From assembly GCF_035917455.1 (NCBI RefSeq), contig NZ_CP109078.1, forward strand, positions 2,790,001-2,854,000: a stretch of DNA of 64,000 nucleotides, given 5' to 3'. The position numbers were made by a program, and so were the translations under genes. Of the stretch, positions 31,702 to 39,576 are shown piece after piece. The DNA is from Micromonospora sp. NBC_01796. GTDB taxonomy: Bacteria > Actinomycetota > Actinomycetes > Mycobacteriales > Micromonosporaceae. The first letter of the stretch is position 1. Every line of letters starts with the position of its first letter. The notes under the pieces are model-generated. The model did not search any database, was not told the origin of the DNA, and saw only the letters and a program-made list of their open reading frames with translations.

Positions 31702-32904
31702 TTACCGACCGTCTGCCGCCTCGATGGCGAGCTTGGCGAACTCGTTCAGTCCGCCGTTCCACATGAAGTCGCTGGTCTGGGTCAGGGCGATGGCGACCAG
31801 GTCGGAGTGGGGATCGTTGAACCAGGTGGTGCCGTACCCGCCGTCCCAGCCGTAGCGGCCCGGTACGGGCGAGATCTCGTCCGGCTCGACCGCGACGGAC
31901 ATGCCCAGCCCCCACCCCCGGCCGCCGAGCAGCATCCCGCCGGTGGAGATCTGCTCCGGGGTCAGGTGGTTGGTGGTCATCAGGTCGACCGACGCCTCCG
32001 ACAGCAGCCGCTCACCCCGGTGCACCCCCTTCGCCAGCAGCAGCCGGGCGAAGGCCAGGAAGTCGTCGGCGGTGGACAGCAGGCCGCTGGAGCCGGACGG
32101 GAAGACCGGCGGGCTGGACCACTCGCTCGGGGTGGAGACCGTACGCAGTTCCATCTTCCCGGTCTGGAAGTCCGTCATGTAGTGGCTGGGCAGCCGCCTG
32201 GTGTAGTCGGCGGGCAGCCAGAAGCCGGTCTCGGTCATGCCGAGCGGCTCGAAGATCCGGGCCCGGAAGAAGTCACCGAGCGGCTGTCCGGCGGCCCGCG
32301 CGACCAGGACACCCAGCACCAGCGTGCCGACGTTGTACTGCCACCGCTCGCCGGGCTGGTACATCAGCGGCAGCGAGGCGAACCGCCTGATCCACTCGTC
32401 CGGCTCGTGCGGCGTACGCGGATCCGGCTGTCCGAGGACGAGTTGCAGCTCGTGGACCGCCTTGTTGATCGGGAACGGTGGGTCGAAGCTCGGTTCGGTG
32501 ATCGTGCCGAATCCGAGGCGGAAGGTCAGCAGGTCCTCCACCAGGATCGGACGGTCGGCCGGGACGGTCTCGTCGAGCGGCCCGTCGACCTGCTTGAGCA
32601 CCCGGCGATCGGCCAACTCCGGCAACAGCCGGTCGACCGGCTCGTCCAGGCTCAGCCTGCCGTCCTCGACCAGCATCATCGTGGCCGCCGCGAGGACGGG
32701 CTTGGTCATCGACGCGATCCGGAACAGGGTGTCCCGCCGCATCGGCACGTCGCCGCCGAAGGCGGTGCACCCGATGGTCTCGACCCGTACGTCGTCGCCC
32801 TTGGCGACCAGGGTGACCAGGCCCGGCAGCTCCCCCTTGGCGACCCGCCCCGCCATGGCATCGCGCAGCCGGTCGAGTCCGGCCCGATCGAGTTCGCCTG
32901 TCAT
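31702..32904 (-). CDS. Serine hydrolase, beta-lactamase/esterase fold
   Basis: 400-residue protein of the class C beta-lactamase/DD-peptidase/EstB family. Seen: the nucleophile tetrad in IASMTKPVLAA (SxxK), the YNVG loop (Tyr site) and WDGGYGTTW (the KTG-like third box, GGxG), plus LTFRLGFG and HYMTDFQTGK family signatures. No signal peptide from ATG 32904, so probably cytosolic esterase rather than penicillinase. GGAGG precedes the start by 7 bases. Physiological substrate unknown. Confidence 0.9.
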   Translation of the reverse strand: MTGELDRAGLDRLRDAMAGRVAKGELPGLVTLVAKGDDVRVETIGCTAFGGDVPMRRDTLFRIASMTKPVLAAATMMLVEDGRLSLDEPVDRLLPELADRRVLKQVDGPLDETVPADRPILVEDLLTFRLGFGTITEPSFDPPFPINKAVHELQLVLGQPDPRTPHEPDEWIRRFASLPLMYQPGERWQYNVGTLVLGVLVARAAGQPLGDFFRARIFEPLGMTETGFWLPADYTRRLPSHYMTDFQTGKMELRTVSTPSEWSSPPVFPSGSSGLLSTADDFLAFARLLLAKGVHRGERLLSEASVDLMTTNHLTPEQISTGGMLLGGRGWGLGMSVAVEPDEISPVPGRYGWDGGYGTTWFNDPHSDLVAIALTQTSDFMWNGGLNEFAKLAIEAADGR

Positions 32905-33084
32905 CTCACAACCTCCGATGCGTACGGTTCCACGAACGGGTCGAAGCAGCGTTCGGCGGATCGACATCCAATCGGGTCCATCTTCACCCTCGACACCGAC
33001 AGTCGACGCCCCGACACATCGTGTCGAGCGCCCGGTGGTGGGTGGCATGCGATGGTGCGGGCGGGCGTTCCCGCTGTTCAGGGG

Positions 33085-33173
33085 CGGAGGGTGTGGGATT
33101 CGAACCCACGAAGAACATCGCTGCCCTTACCGGTTTTCAAGACCAGCGCCATCGGCCACTAGGCGAACCCTCC
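33085..33173 (-). tRNA. tRNA-Ser (anticodon TGA)
   Basis: 89-nt serine tRNA with long variable arm. Acceptor GGAGGGT/ACCCTCC, anticodon loop CTTGAAA (TGA, reads UCN), T arm GGGTTCGAATCCC and discriminator G. CCA is not encoded. Confidence 0.96.
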
Positions 33174-33261
33174 TTGGCCTCGGAAGCCGTACCCGGCGGT
33201 CCGTTGCCGTCGCCTAGTCTGCCATGAACCGGGCCTACCCAGACGCCATGGTCCACAGGAC

Positions 33262-33289
33262 TGGACAGGACGACGGGTTTCGCCAGACT
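33262..33289 (+). promoter_or_regulatory. Leaderless promoter of the quinone oxidoreductase gene
   Basis: TGGACA (33262-33267), 16 bp, CAGACT (33284-33289), then 6 bases to ATG 33296. No Shine-Dalgarno is present, so transcription probably begins at the ATG. Confidence 0.45.
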
Positions 33290-33295
33290 GGACAC

Positions 33296-34273
33296 ATGAA
33301 GGCGATCACTGTTCCGGAGCCGGGCGGACCCGAGGCACTGGTCTGGGCCGACGTGCCCGATCCCGAACTCGGTCCGGGCGAGGTGCTGATCGACGTACGC
33401 GCGACCGCCGTCAACCGCGCCGACGTACTGCAACGGCAGGGCAGGTACGAGCCGCCGAAGGACGGTTCGCCGTACCCGGGGTTGGAATGCTCCGGGGTGA
33501 TCGGCGCGATCGCCCCCGACGTGACCGGGTGGCGGCTCGGCCAGGAGGTCTGTGCCCTGCTCACCGGCGGCGGCTACGCGCAGCGGGTGGTGGTCCCCGC
33601 CGGGCAGGTGCTGCCGGTGCCGGCGAACGTCGACCTCGTCGACGCGGCCGGCCTGCCCGAGGTGGCCTGCACGGTCTGGTCGAACCTGGTGCAGGTGGCC
33701 CGGCTCGGCGCGGGCGAGACGCTACTCGTCCACGGCGGTGGCAGCGGCATCGGCACCTTCGCCATCCAGTTCGGCACCGCCCTGGGCGCGAACGTGATCG
33801 TCACCGCCCGGGCCAGCAAACACGAACAGTTGCGCAAGCTCGGCGCCACCCACGTCATCGACTACACCGACCAGGACTTCGTCGAGGAGACCAGAGCCGC
33901 CACCGACGGGCGCGGTGCGGACGTGGTCCTGGACATCATGGGTGGGTCGTACCTGACCCGGAACGTGCAGGCGCTCGCCAACCACGGCCGGATCGTGGTG
34001 ATCGGCCTACAGGGTGGCCGCAAGGGTGAGCTGAACGTGAGCACCCTGATGTCGAAGTACGGCTCGGTCCACGGGACCGTCCTCCGGTCCCGCCCGTCGG
34101 CGCAGAAGGCCGCCATCATACGGGGAGTGCGCGACGAGGTCTGGCCGCTGCTGGAGTCGGGCGTGATCCACCCCGTGGTGGACCGGCGACTGCCGATCAC
34201 CGAGGCGGCGCAGGCGCACCGGATCCTGGAGGACAGCAACCACCTCGGCAAGGTGCTCCTCACGCTGGAGTGA
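33296..34273 (+). CDS. NAD(P)H quinone oxidoreductase, PIG3 type
   Basis: 325-residue zinc-free MDR enzyme. Seen: GYAQRVVVPAGQVLPVP, the Rossmann loop HGGGSGIGTFAIQ (about 145-157), TARASKHEQLRKLGATHVIDY, and a GKVLLTLE end. It matches the TP53I3/PIG3 group that reduces ortho-quinones with NADPH. ATG 33296 follows a -10-like box at 6 bases, so a leaderless mRNA is likely. It lies next to the tRNA-Ser gene; the SoxR-transketolase locus is 300 bases downstream. Confidence 0.92.
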   Translation: MKAITVPEPGGPEALVWADVPDPELGPGEVLIDVRATAVNRADVLQRQGRYEPPKDGSPYPGLECSGVIGAIAPDVTGWRLGQEVCALLTGGGYAQRVVVPAGQVLPVPANVDLVDAAGLPEVACTVWSNLVQVARLGAGETLLVHGGGSGIGTFAIQFGTALGANVIVTARASKHEQLRKLGATHVIDYTDQDFVEETRAATDGRGADVVLDIMGGSYLTRNVQALANHGRIVVIGLQGGRKGELNVSTLMSKYGSVHGTVLRSRPSAQKAAIIRGVRDEVWPLLESGVIHPVVDRRLPITEAAQAHRILEDSNHLGKVLLTLE

Positions 34274-34400
34274 TCGCGGTGGGTCGCGCTGGGTTGGGGC
34301 GGGTCGGGGCGGATTGCCGCAGGTCGCGGCCGGCCCGGGACCGCCGCCGGCCCGTCCAAGGGGCATCCCCCGGCCGCAGACATACAACACCTTTCTCCTC

Positions 34401-34438
34401 TACATCAAAGATGATGTAGATACATCATCTTTGATGTA
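34401..34438. promoter_or_regulatory. Two tandem palindromic operators
   Basis: TACATCAAAGATGATGTA (34401-34418) and TACATCATCTTTGATGTA (34421-34438) are exact complements of each other, 2 bases apart, and each is itself a TACATCA-N4-TGATGTA palindrome. AT-rich, it looks like a double binding site for a PadR/MarR/TetR-type repressor. On the minus strand an AGGAG ribosome site and ATG 34383 follow, but the frame behind them has no recognisable protein. Confidence 0.65.
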
Positions 34439-34462
34439 CGAATCGAACTCGTTGTTTTGTCT

Positions 34463-34566
34463 GGCGGGACGACCGGCAAGAGGCCCGGCGGGACGACCGG
34501 CAAGAGGCCCGGCGGGACGACCGGCAAGAGGCCCGGCGGGACGACCGGCAAGAGGCCCGGCGGGAC
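34463..34566. repeat. Perfect 24-bp tandem repeat, 4.3 copies
   Basis: The unit starting GGCGGGACGACCGGCAAG (plus AGGCCC) repeats at 34463, 34487, 34511 and 34535 without a mismatch, then 8 bases of a fifth. It ends at the stop codon side of soxR (34574). Perfect identity implies recent expansion. No spacers, so it is not a CRISPR. Confidence 0.92.
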
Positions 34567-34573
34567 GGGTGCG

Positions 34574-35023
34574 CTAGGCCCGGGCGGAGCGGGGGAGCAT
34601 CAGGCGGGCGCCGGGTCCCTCGGCGGCCAACTCGTCGCCGGGGTTGTAGAGGGTGCACCGCTGCAACGACAGGCACCCGCAGCCGATGCATCCGTTCAGG
34701 TCGTCGCGGAGTTTGGTGAGCATCCGGATCCGCTCGTCCAGCCGACCCTGCCAGCCGGCGGAGAGCCGGGTCCAGTCCGCGGTGGTCGGCGTACGCGAGT
34801 TGGGCAGCGAGTCGAGCGCGGCACGGATCTCCTCCAGCGAGATCCCGACCTGCTGCGAGATCCGGATGAACGCCACCCGGCGCAGTTCGCTGCGCTCGTA
34901 CCGGCGCTGGTTTCCGCCCGTGCGTCCGGCCCGGATCAGCCCGAGCCGCTCGTAGTAGCGCAGCGCCGAGGGGGCCACGCCGGACCGGACGGCCAGATCG
35001 CCGATGGTCAATCCCTCCTGCAC
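34574..35023 (-). CDS. soxR: Redox-sensing regulator SoxR
   Basis: 149-residue MerR-family activator. Seen: winged HTH (LTIGDLAVRSGVAPSALRYYE, in part), dimerisation helix, and the [2Fe-2S] cluster motif CIGCGCLSLQRC (Cys112, 115, 117, 123), fully intact. Oxidation of the cluster by redox-cycling compounds or superoxide switches SoxR to the activating form. GTG 35023 has AAGGGG spaced 5-6 bases; an upstream GTG (35029) is possible. It is divergent from a transketolase gene pair across 46 bp that hold one palindromic SoxR site. Confidence 0.95.
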   Translation of the reverse strand: MQEGLTIGDLAVRSGVAPSALRYYERLGLIRAGRTGGNQRRYERSELRRVAFIRISQQVGISLEEIRAALDSLPNSRTPTTADWTRLSAGWQGRLDERIRMLTKLRDDLNGCIGCGCLSLQRCTLYNPGDELAAEGPGARLMLPRSARA

Positions 35024-35032
35024 GATCACCCC

Positions 35033-35063
35033 TTGACTTGAAGTTAACTTCAACTCGCAGGCT
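35033..35063 (+). promoter_or_regulatory. MerR-type promoter with SoxR palindrome
   Basis: TTGACT (35033-35038), a 19-bp spacer, and CAGGCT (35058-35063), the overlong spacing typical of MerR-activated promoters. TTGAAGTTAACTTCAA (35038-35053), a perfect 16-bp palindrome sharing the AAGTTAACTT core of the E. coli soxS operator, fills the spacer. Transcription would begin at the transketolase ATG 35070 (leaderless). The same site can repress soxR on the other strand. Confidence 0.85.
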
Positions 35064-35069
35064 AACCGC

Positions 35070-35762
35070 ATGACAACGGCACCGACAACCAGCGCCGGGC
35101 TCGGCCCGCTGCTGCGCCGGCTCACCGGCGACGAGAAACACGGGCCCAGCGCGTTTTCGACCCTGGACGTGATCTGGGTGCTCTACGACCGCATCCTGCG
35201 GGTCGATCCCGACCGGCAGGACGCTCCCGAGCGAGACCGGTTCCTGCTCTCCAAGGGACACGGACCGGCCGCCTACTACGCCGTACTCGCCGCCAAGGGG
35301 TTCATTCCCGAAGCGTGGCTGGACGACCTCGCCGGGCCGGAGAGCCGACTCGGCCACCACCCGGACCGGCTGCTGGTGCCGGGGGTGGAGATCGGCAGCG
35401 GCTCACTCGGGCACGGCCTCGGACTGGGCGTGGGCAGCGCGCTCGGGCTGCGGGCCCAGGGCCTGACCCAACCCCGGGTGTACGTCCTGCTCGGCGACGC
35501 CGAACTGGACGAGGGCGCCAACCACGAGGCGATCGCGTACGCGGGTGCGACCGGGCTGTCGAACCTCACCGCGATCGTGATCGACAACCAGTCGGCGAGC
35601 CACGGGTGGTCGGGCGGGATCGCCAGCCGGTTCACCGTCAACGGCTGGACCGCCGCGGGCGTCGACGGGCGGGACCGGGACGCCATCGAGGCCGCCCTGC
35701 GCGGCCACCAACCCGATCGGCCGCACGTCGTGGTGGCCCGAGTCGAAGCGAAGGAAGGCTGA
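35070..35762 (+). CDS. Transketolase, N-terminal subunit
   Basis: 230-residue protein holding the thiamine-diphosphate-binding half of a split transketolase. Seen: SKGHGPAAYYAVLA, HPD...GSLGHGLGLG, and the ThDP/metal motif GDAELDEGANHEA, then VIDNQS. It must pair with the following gene to form an active enzyme that moves two-carbon units in the pentose phosphate pathway. Its promoter carries a SoxR site, so redox stress may raise pentose-phosphate flux. ATG 35070 is directly at the predicted transcription start. Confidence 0.92.
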   Translation: MTTAPTTSAGLGPLLRRLTGDEKHGPSAFSTLDVIWVLYDRILRVDPDRQDAPERDRFLLSKGHGPAAYYAVLAAKGFIPEAWLDDLAGPESRLGHHPDRLLVPGVEIGSGSLGHGLGLGVGSALGLRAQGLTQPRVYVLLGDAELDEGANHEAIAYAGATGLSNLTAIVIDNQSASHGWSGGIASRFTVNGWTAAGVDGRDRDAIEAALRGHQPDRPHVVVARVEAKEG

Positions 35763-35767
35763 CGAAC

Positions 35768-36688
35768 ATGTCCGGTACCGCAGTTCCGTGCACCATGCGG
35801 GAGACCTTCGTCAGCACGGCGACCGCGCTGCTCGCCGAAGCGCCGCGTACGGCCGTGGTGCTCGCCGACATCTCCGCCTCGGCGTTCGCCCCGGCCGCCC
35901 GAGCCCATCCCGACCGGGTGCTCAACGTCGGCATCCGCGAACAGTTGATGATCGGCGTCGCCGGTGGGCTCGCCCTGACCGGGCTGCGCCCGATCGTGCA
36001 CTCGTACGCGACCTTCGCCGTGGACCGGGCGTACGAGCAGCTCAAGCTGGACCTGGACCATCAGGGCGTGGGCGCGGTGGTGGTCAGTGTCGGAGCGTCG
36101 TACGACGGTTCGAGCATGGGCCGGACGCACATGTCCCCGGCCGACGTGGCACTGATCGACACGCTCGGCGACTGGACCGTGCACGTACCCGGTCACCCGG
36201 ACGAGGTCCCGGCGCTGCTGCGTACCGCGGTCGGCAACGACGATCCGGTCTACCTGCGGCTGTCCACCCAAACCAACAACCGCCCGTACGAGGACAACGG
36301 GGGCCGGCTCCGGGTGCTGCGACGGGGAAGCGCGCAGGGGGCGGTGGTGGTGGCGGTCGGGCCGATGCTCGATCCGACGATGCGGGCGGTCGCCGGACTG
36401 GACGTCACGGTCGCGTACACGAAAACGCCCCGCCCGTTCGACACGGCGGGGCTACGTTCGCTGGTCGGCACCAGGGGTACGGCGGAGGTGGTCCTGGTCG
36501 AGCCGTATCTCGCCGGTACGTCGAGCACTCCGGTCGGGCAGGCGCTGACCGACGTGAGCCATCGGTTGCTGGCCCTGGGCGTGGGCCGCACCGACCTTCG
36601 ACGTTACGGCAGCCCGGCGGACCATGCCCGGTGGCACGGGCTGGATCCGGCAGGCCTGCACGCCTCGATCAGCGCTTTCCTGGGGTAG
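35768..36688 (+). CDS. Transketolase, C-terminal subunit
   Basis: 306-residue protein with the pyrimidine-binding and C-terminal domains of transketolase. Seen: VLNVGIREQLMIGVAGGLALTGLRPIVHSYATF (in part; the Glu in IREQ activates ThDP), a GASYDGSSMGRTHMS loop, and the C-domain LVEPYLAGTSSTPV. It starts 5 bases after the N-subunit stop and is in the same operon. The end overlaps the convergent GT2 gene by 20 bases. Confidence 0.92.
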   Translation: MSGTAVPCTMRETFVSTATALLAEAPRTAVVLADISASAFAPAARAHPDRVLNVGIREQLMIGVAGGLALTGLRPIVHSYATFAVDRAYEQLKLDLDHQGVGAVVVSVGASYDGSSMGRTHMSPADVALIDTLGDWTVHVPGHPDEVPALLRTAVGNDDPVYLRLSTQTNNRPYEDNGGRLRVLRRGSAQGAVVVAVGPMLDPTMRAVAGLDVTVAYTKTPRPFDTAGLRSLVGTRGTAEVVLVEPYLAGTSSTPVGQALTDVSHRLLALGVGRTDLRRYGSPADHARWHGLDPAGLHASISAFLG

Positions 36689-37379
36689 GGACGTTGCGGC
36701 GTCGGGCGCGTTCACGGCCGAGGATCCAGACCGCCTCGACGCCGTCCTTCCAGGTGATCTTCTTGCCCTCCTCGCGGCCCCGGGCGCGGTAGCTGATCGG
36801 CACCTCGTACGGGCGGATCTTGCGACGGAGCAGCTTGCCGGTGACCTCGGCCTCCATGCCGAACCCGCGCGACTTCACGTCGAGCGAACGGTAGAGCGCC
36901 ACCGGCAGCAGCTTGAAACAGGTTTCCAGGTCGCCGATGTACGAGTTGAACAGGACATTGGCAGCGGTCGTGACGGCCTTGTTGCCCATCACGTACCAGA
37001 AGCTGTATGCGCTGTGGCTGCCGAATGTCCGATTTCCGTATACCACCGTGGCCCGCCCGTCGAGTACCGGGTCGAGCAGCTTCGGAATGTCCTGCGGGTC
37101 GTATTCGAGATCGGCGTCGAGCATCACCATGTACTCGCCGTCCGCGTGCGCGACCGCGGTCTTGATCGCGGCGCCCTTACCGGCGTTACGCGGGTGGGTG
37201 ATCACCCGGAGCCGCGCGTCGTCCGCGCGACCGAGGATTTCGGCGGTGCCGTCGCGGCTGCCGTCGTCGACGACGAGCAGCTCGATCTCGCACGGGTAGT
37301 CGACCGCAAGTGCCTGTTTGAGGGCATCCGCGATGCGTTCTTCCTCGTTGTAAACCGGCATGAGGATCGATAGCTTCAC
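36669..37379 (-). CDS. Family 2 glycosyltransferase (dolichyl-phosphate type)
   Basis: 236-residue GT-A enzyme. Seen: MKLSILMPVYNEE, VVDDGSRDGT, GKGAAIKTA, the metal-binding LDADLE (DxD-like), and FGMEAEVTGKLLRR near the C-terminus. It resembles DPM1/polyprenyl-phosphate mannosyl or glucosyl transferases and lacks transmembrane helices. It would charge a lipid carrier that the divergent GT39-like membrane protein could use (inference). ATG 37379 overlaps no other gene. Confidence 0.9.
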   Translation of the reverse strand: MKLSILMPVYNEEERIADALKQALAVDYPCEIELLVVDDGSRDGTAEILGRADDARLRVITHPRNAGKGAAIKTAVAHADGEYMVMLDADLEYDPQDIPKLLDPVLDGRATVVYGNRTFGSHSAYSFWYVMGNKAVTTAANVLFNSYIGDLETCFKLLPVALYRSLDVKSRGFGMEAEVTGKLLRRKIRPYEVPISYRARGREEGKKITWKDGVEAVWILGRERARRRNVPTPGKR

Positions 37380-37500
37380 AGGAGGTCTCCACGGTGCGGA
37401 CGACGAATCGGCCCTAGCCTAGCTGGTCCCGCCGATTGGCAAAGTCCGGCGCTGTGCGTCGGTTGCCGGACCGCAGGCCATGTGGTGTTTACTTCCCGCC

Positions 37501-39567
37501 ATGCCGGCTGCGTCGTCCGCGCTCGTGGTGGTGCCCCTCCTCGGGTACCTGTCCCTGCTGTACGCGGTGCGCCCGGCCACGGGTACCACCGTCGGACCGT
37601 ACCGGTTGGCCGCCGTCCGGGCCGCGCTGGCCACCGGCGCCTACGCCGTACTCGCCGTGGAACTGCTCGGTGCGCTCGACGCGCTGACGCTTCCGGCGAT
37701 CGCGCTCGCCTGGCTGATCTTCCTGGTCGCGGCGGTCGCCCTGGCCGTACTACGCCGTCGCCGCGAGGGGCCGGGTCGGTGGGCGCCGGTCCGCGACCGG
37801 TTCCGCTCCGCCTGGCGTACGGCGAGCCGGGGCGAAAAACTGCTCGCCGGTACGGTCGCCGGCCTGCTCCTGGTCGATCTCGTCGTCGCCCTGCTGGCCG
37901 AGCCGAACAACTTCGACTCCCAGACGTACCACCTGCCGAAGATCGAACACTGGGTGGCCCAGGGGTCGCTGGAGTTCTGGCCGACCGCCATCCACCGGCA
38001 GGTCACCATCCCGCCCGGCGCCGAATACCTGCTGCTGCACCTGCGCCTGTTCACCGGCGGCGACGGGCTCTACAACCTGGTCCAGTGGGCCGCCGGGGTG
38101 GGCTGCCTGCTGCTGGCCGCCCGGATCGCCGCCCAGCTCGGCGGCGGCCGGCGGGCCCAGCTCCTCACCGCGTTCCTGGTCGGGACCACCCCGATGGTCG
38201 TACTCCAGGCCACCAGCACCCAGACCGACCTGGTCACCGCCGCCTGGGTGGCCTGCCTGGCGACGCTGGTCCTCGACGGGCTGACCCGACGCGTCACCGC
38301 CGGTACGGCACTCGCCCTCGGTACGGCCACCGGGCTGATCGCGGTCACCAAGACGAGCGGGTTGCTCGGCGCCGGTCCGCTGCTCGTCCTGTGGGCGCTC
38401 GCCCAGCTCCGGCTCAGCCGGACCGGCGACCACCCCGGTCGGGGCCGGGCGGTGTGGTCCACCGGGCTCGCCTCGGTGGTGATCCTGCTGGTCGCGGCCG
38501 TGGTCACCGGACCGTTCCTGCTCCGGGTCACAGCCGAGTTCGGTAACCCGCTCGGGCCGCCCCGGTTGCGCGAGTCGATCCCGATGCAGCGGCACGACCC
38601 CGGCTCGATCCTGGTCAACGCCCTGCGGATCGGGCAGACCGCGCTGGACACACCGCTGAGCGCACTGACCGGCACCTCGGCGGGTGTGGTCGGCGACGCA
38701 CCCGCCGAGGCGATCGAGGGCGGGGCGCGGCTGATCGGGGTGGACCCGCAGGACCGGGCGACCACGTTCGGCAAGACCACGTTCCCGGTCCAGGCGTGGT
38801 ACCCGGACGAGGACCGGGTCGCGTTCCCCAGCGCCGGCGCGCTGGCGCTGATCGGCTGCGTGTTCGCGCTGGTCCGCCCGCGTCGGATCAGTCCGGACCG
38901 GCCGGGTGCGCTGCGGGCGTACGCGGTGACGGTGGCGGTGACCCTGCTGCTGCACAGCGCGATGATCAAGTGGCAGCCGTGGGGGAACCGACTACTGCTG
39001 TACGCGCTGGTGATGGCCGTGCCGCTGGCCGGGCTCTGGCTGGACGCGCTGCTGCGTGCGCGTACCCGGGACAGGACGACCACCGACCGACCGGGCCGGC
39101 GCTCGGTGGCGGTCGTCCTGGCGGTCGCCCTGCTCGCCGGCTCGGCGCTGGCCGGCGTGCTCGCCGTGTCGTACGGCTTCCCCCGCCGGCTCGTCGGCCA
39201 CGGCTCGGTGTTCACCACCTCCGACTGGGACACCCGGTTCCTGCGGCGTCCACAGTGGGCGGACGAGTTCCGGTGGGCCGCCGACCGGGTACGGGCGACC
39301 GACGCGCGACGGATCGGCCTGGTGCAGCAGAACGACAACTGGGAGTACCCGTGGTGGTTGCTCCTGCGCGACGAGGACGGGGGTGCCGAACGCGATATCG
39401 TGGCGTTGCAGTCGGTGCTGCCCAAACGGCCACCGGCCAGCCCGTCCAGTGTGGACGCCATCGTCTGCACCGGGATCCGTGCCGACTGCACCCGGCTCGT
39501 ACCGCCGGGTTGGCGGGTCGAGTTCCGCGACTACGTCGGCGTCGCCCTCCCGCCCGACCCCGGATGA
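37501..39567 (+). CDS. GT39/GT83-like membrane glycosyltransferase
   Basis: About 688 residues with roughly ten transmembrane helices. Seen: an N-terminal loop with NNFDSQTYHLPKIEHWV (the acidic/His region of lipid-linked sugar glycosyltransferases), HRQVTIPPGAEY, and a soluble C-terminal domain of about 150 residues facing outside. Such enzymes use polyprenyl-phosphate sugars on the outer face. It is divergent from the GT2 that could supply the donor. ATG 37501 is chosen; an ATG 21 bases upstream has no better ribosome site. Confidence 0.8.
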   Translation: MPAASSALVVVPLLGYLSLLYAVRPATGTTVGPYRLAAVRAALATGAYAVLAVELLGALDALTLPAIALAWLIFLVAAVALAVLRRRREGPGRWAPVRDRFRSAWRTASRGEKLLAGTVAGLLLVDLVVALLAEPNNFDSQTYHLPKIEHWVAQGSLEFWPTAIHRQVTIPPGAEYLLLHLRLFTGGDGLYNLVQWAAGVGCLLLAARIAAQLGGGRRAQLLTAFLVGTTPMVVLQATSTQTDLVTAAWVACLATLVLDGLTRRVTAGTALALGTATGLIAVTKTSGLLGAGPLLVLWALAQLRLSRTGDHPGRGRAVWSTGLASVVILLVAAVVTGPFLLRVTAEFGNPLGPPRLRESIPMQRHDPGSILVNALRIGQTALDTPLSALTGTSAGVVGDAPAEAIEGGARLIGVDPQDRATTFGKTTFPVQAWYPDEDRVAFPSAGALALIGCVFALVRPRRISPDRPGALRAYAVTVAVTLLLHSAMIKWQPWGNRLLLYALVMAVPLAGLWLDALLRARTRDRTTTDRPGRRSVAVVLAVALLAGSALAGVLAVSYGFPRRLVGHGSVFTTSDWDTRFLRRPQWADEFRWAADRVRATDARRIGLVQQNDNWEYPWWLLLRDEDGGAERDIVALQSVLPKRPPASPSSVDAIVCTGIRADCTRLVPPGWRVEFRDYVGVALPPDPG

Positions 39568-39576
39568 GCCGGTGGA

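Larger units (their letters stand above)
34274..34573. other. 300-bp interval with operators and a tandem repeat
   Basis: No gene is supported. It holds the double operator (34401-34438) and the 24-bp repeat (34463-34566). A plus-strand frame through the repeat would read RPARGPAG units and is treated as chance. The left part has GGGTCGCGCTGGGTTGG-type G-rich sequence with no visible signal. Confidence 0.6.

Noticed and set aside
31702-32904. Beta-lactamase resistance gene
   Set aside because: The SxxK fold is present but there is no signal peptide, so an esterase-type hydrolase is more likely.
34463-34566. 24-bp repeat read as a CRISPR array
   Set aside because: The copies are directly abutting with no spacers and there are no cas genes.
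34314-34577. Plus-strand frame with RPARGPAG repeats as a small repetitive protein
   Set aside because: It is created by the 24-bp repeat, which is a multiple of three, and has no ribosome site.
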